A stretch of DNA of 64,000 bases from Harmothoe impar (lineage: Eukaryota > Annelida > Polychaeta > Phyllodocida > Polynoidae). The stretch spans positions 25,629,955 to 25,693,954 of the forward strand of contig OX381704.1 of assembly GCA_947462335.1 (NCBI GenBank), in the 5' to 3' direction. Within the stretch, counting starts at the first letter, position 1. Every line of letters starts with the position of its first letter. A program made the translations under genes and the position numbers. Positions 61,256 through 64,000 of the stretch are shown here, one piece after another. The notes beneath the pieces are model-generated. The model made no database searches, was not told the DNA's origin, and saw only the letters and a program-made list of their open reading frames with translations.

Positions 61256-62028
61256 GGGTGACGGATTAGTCTAAACTGGAATATAAGGAAGTTGATCCAG
61301 TCATTGATTCATTATTGAGAAATGGTGAACTTATACACAGTGCAACCACTATTGTGAATTTAGAAAAATCGACAACCTACAGGGAAAAAAATTGGGTAAC
61401 CTACTATAGTCCATGTCACATGTTGATTTTTAGAAATGGTCATGTCATATGTCACTTAAATGGCCATGTTACATGTTGATTCTAAGAAATGGGCAGGGTT
61501 GAAGGAAAAGTGGAAAGTAATGAGGAAGACTATAGGAAATTATATTTGATTTAGATAAAACAATTTTAGACTAATGAATCATATATTTATCAGTTGTATC
61601 AACATTAATTTTTTAAGAATTCATAGGACTGGGAAAACCGTTACTTTGATACTAGTACACTATGTGAGAGTAGAGTGGGGCACTATAAGTTATATTGACC
61701 CTCTAAATAGGCAGGGAGTGTAGAAGAATCTCTAGCTCCATTATATTGGTTTGAGCCACATAAATATACCTGAATGGGGTTGACTCATACTGACCCAATG
61801 CATCATGACAAATAATGTCAGATGGGCCATAATGTGTCATACAGAGTTAGAACTGGCTGGAGTTGACCCATATTGACCCAATGCATAATGACCACTATAG
61901 TGAGATGGGTCAGAATGCGTCACACTGGGTCAAGGTGACAATGGGTGACCCAAGCTGACCAACTGCGTTATGACCCAACACATGGATGACCCAAGCAGAC
62001 ACCATATCACCCCAGTTTGCTGGGTAGT

Positions 62029-63750
62029 GTATAGATTGCCTTCATGGTCTTTGTTGACCATGGTGTCCAGGAAACTTACTTTCTCTTTGGACCATTCCGC
62101 GGTGAATTTGATGGTTTCATGTTCTTTGTTTAAGAATTCCAACCATTTTTTCAAATCTTCTTCTCCATGCTCCCAGATGAAAAAGATATCATCTATGAAC
62201 CTTAACCAGATGGTTGGTTGTTTTTCAGATTTTTCTAGAAGTTTTTTCTCTAGATCTGACATGAACAGATTTGCATATGATGGAGCTACACGAGTTCCCA
62301 TTGCTGTACCTCCAATTTGAAGGTAGTTGACATTGTTGAACTGGAAATTGTTGCTTTTTAGAACAATTTCTAATAAATCTGTTAAAGATTTATTTGTAGG
62401 GTTTTGTTGTCCCTTTCTCTCCTTGTCCAAGGTGTCAGCGATGACACCAATCCCTTCATTGTTCGGGATGTTTGTGTACAATGATGACACATCTAGGGTG
62501 CCCAAGATTGTGTCTTTTGACAGGTTTTTTATGCTTTCTATCTTGTTTATGAAATCTGTTGTGTCTTTGACATAGGATTTGCTTTGTTGTACCAGGGGTT
62601 TCAGGAATAGGTCCACCAGGGAACTGATTCGTTCTGTGGGGCACCCATTGGATGAACATATGGGTCTCCCTGGGGGGGGATCCATGTTTTTGTGAATTTT
62701 GGGTAGAAAGTAGATCTGTGGGGTTCTGGGTTTTTGTGAGAGCAGTGTTTTCGCTACCTTTTTGGTTATTTCTTTATTTTCTAACATTGTTTGGACTTTT
62801 TCTTCCACTTTTTTTTGGAAGAATTCTGTGGGGTCACTGTCTAATTTCTCATATGTGTTTGTGTCTGATAGTTGTCTATCTGCCTCTAGGATATAGTCTA
62901 CTGTGTCCATAAGGACAATAGCTCCCCCTTTATCGGCTGGTTTGATTGTGAGGGATTTGTCCTTTGCTAGTTCTCTAAGGGCTTTTCTTTGGTTTGTATT
63001 CAGATTGTGTTTCTTGACAGGCTTTGGTTGACCTGATTTATTCAGGTCTTTGATATTTTCCTGTATCCAATTTTCCAAAGGGATACAGGTGGTTGGGGGT
63101 TGCCAAGTTGATTTTGAACCTTTACTAGTTTTTATGAGGTCAGGCCTATTGAAAGGAGGGGTAATTTTCTCCTGTTTTGACAGAAGGTCAGTAATTTTAG
63201 GTTGTATTAGATTGCCATCCCTGTTCTTTTGTTTCTCTTTTTCAGTTTTTTTTTGGTTGTTGAGGAAAGTTTTGCCTTTCCCACTGGTCCAGTAATGCTT
63301 GGTTCTTAGTCTGTTATGAAACACATCTAGATCCTTCCTTACTTCTGCTAGATCAACTTTACTTTGAGTGGGACAGAATTTGAGACCCTTTTCTAATACT
63401 TGAATTTGGGCATTGCTCAGTTCCCGGACTGATAGATTTACTATGCTTTCACTGTTCACTACTTTTTTTGATTTTTGGGCAGTTTTTTGAGTTTTTTGAG
63501 TATTCTCTTTGACTTTTGATTCTACATTTTGGTTTGTTACTTTTTCACATGCATGGTTATGAGGTACAACATCAACAACAGTTTCATTACAATTGATTTC
63601 TTTAATGATCAGAACTTCATTCTCATTTTCATTTTTTTCTTTTGGTACAGTACAAGTTTCAGTTTGATTTTCATTTATCAATGGACGGAGAGATTGTTCA
63701 ATGTCAATGTCAGTGGACGGTTCATGGTTCATAGTCACTAGTTCAATCAT
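62029..63750 (-). pseudogene. Penelope-like element, reverse transcriptase part
   Basis: A minus-strand frame from ATG 63750 to the nested insertion (about 574 codons). The N-terminal 250 residues are Lys/Glu/Asn-rich. Then come the Penelope DKG motif (LTIKPADKGGAIVL, residues 273-275), QIYFLPKIHK and GRPI, RT motif A LDVSSLYTNIP (about 419-429), motif B GTAMGTRVAPSYANL (about 481), catalytic FIDD (518-521) and VSFLDT. RT motifs are intact, but the protein ends in insertion-derived sequence and lacks the GIY-YIG domain, so it is a disrupted copy of a Neptune/Poseidon-type element (subfamily uncertain). Confidence 0.85.
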
Positions 63751-63764
63751 GGGGTCACCTGGTA

Positions 63765-64000
63765 TTAATACCGGTACCCCTGGCGAGCTGGGCCTCGCCC
63801 GCGGAAGTTTCCCCTTGGTTGGTCATCGTTGTTGCCACGATAACTGTTGCCATATCCCCGGCCTCCTCGGCCTCCTCGGCCTCCTCGGCCGCGGTGGAGC
63901 GGGCCACCCCGGCCTCTGTATGGGCCAAGGATGTCCGTCTTGGAGGGGGGCGTTGCCTCGGACTTTGTCTGCTGGTCTGCCTCGATCTTTGTCTCGCATT
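63765..64000 (-). CDS. RGG-box protein frame, partial (continues beyond the window)
   Basis: A minus-strand frame entering from the window edge and ending in TAA at 63765, 14 nt before the ATG of the RT frame. The visible 77 residues end in RGRGGPLHRGRGGRGGRGGR, then GYGNSYRGNNDDQPRGNFRG and a final RQGYRY: a typical RGG/RG RNA-binding tail. The close spacing suggests an upstream ORF of the same Penelope-like element, but a host RNA-binding protein gene or its processed copy next to the insertion cannot be excluded. Confidence 0.5.
   Translation of the reverse strand, partial: CETKIEADQQTKSEATPPSKTDILGPYRGRGGPLHRGRGGRGGRGGRGYGNSYRGNNDDQPRGNFRGRGPARQGYRY

Larger units (their letters stand above)
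60145..62028. mobile_element. TIR-bounded insertion inside the Penelope-like element (1,884 bp)
   Basis: Ends ACTACCCAGCAAATTGAGGT and, inverted, ACTACCCAGCAAACTGGGGT: about 22-bp imperfect TIRs. Subterminal DNA is full of GGGTCATGACCCA-type palindromes and TGACCCA repeats at both ends (60225-60360 and about 61775-61985). No transposase is encoded, so it is non-autonomous. The flanking coding sequence (NLYT before, LYT after) suggests a 6-9-bp target duplication that has since diverged. Confidence 0.75.
58640..63767 (-). mobile_element. Penelope-like retroelement with a nested insertion
   Basis: Minus-strand element: RT-coding part 63750-62029, then a 1.9-kb foreign insertion (60145-62028), then the GIY-YIG part 60144-59116, then a 3' region with a hammerhead core. 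The insertion falls between GNLYT and LYTKPTD, which are adjacent in the family. Outer borders were not defined. Confidence 0.85.

Overview
This is nuclear genomic DNA from an animal, most likely a marine invertebrate; I cannot name the species. The evidence is multi-exon genes with GT/AG introns, a tandem family of GAREM-type adaptor genes (a metazoan family), tRNA-derived SINEs, LINE remnants, a Penelope-like retroelement, MITEs and many microsatellites. No bacterial operons, rRNA genes or CRISPR arrays were seen.

Layout. (1) 1.6-23.7 kb: three tandem genes on the minus strand. Each has five exons with the same exon phases and encodes an N-terminal CABIT-like region, a proline-rich linker and a C-terminal GAREM-type SAM domain. 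I joined the exons by hand at GT/AG sites; all three give uninterrupted frames (479, 534 and 603 aa). Introns and spacers hold (TA)n and (CATA)n tracts, a 383-bp MITE, a perfect 38-bp hairpin, paired SINE-like repeats, and decayed copies of an exon/splice-donor segment.

(2) 26.4-27.6 kb and 46.7-47.3 kb: exon-like pieces of an unidentified minus-strand gene, interrupted by (3).

(3) 27,643-46,724: a 19,082-bp DNA transposon with 212-bp terminal inverted repeats (TACGG...CCGTA) and a 6-bp target duplication (CTATAT). A paralogous segment near 57.28 kb is the empty site. It carries five intron-containing genes that each splice into a closed frame: a Cys/His-cluster protein (311 aa), a protein kinase with a possible Ig-like region (473 aa), a DDE integrase-type transposase (421 aa) and two low-complexity basic/acidic proteins (249 and 402 aa). 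A motif CCTGTTTATTATC is scattered through it, often in introns and as a 68-bp tandem array. The ends and the integrase fit what I recall of the IS3EU superfamily. A kinase-carrying, 19-kb, five-gene member is the best candidate here for an undescribed system.

(4) 47.3-58.6 kb: mostly non-coding, with a CR1/Jockey/L2-like LINE remnant, tandem repeats, one intact single-coding-exon multispanning transporter (349 aa, DMT/SLC35-like), the empty-site paralog, and a LINE 3' fragment.

(5) 58.6-64.0 kb: a Penelope-like element on the minus strand (RT and GIY-YIG endonuclease) with a hammerhead-ribozyme core motif downstream. It is split by a 1.9-kb TIR-bounded insertion carrying a 60-bp minisatellite. 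An RGG-rich reading frame ends 14 nt before the RT frame and runs off the window edge.
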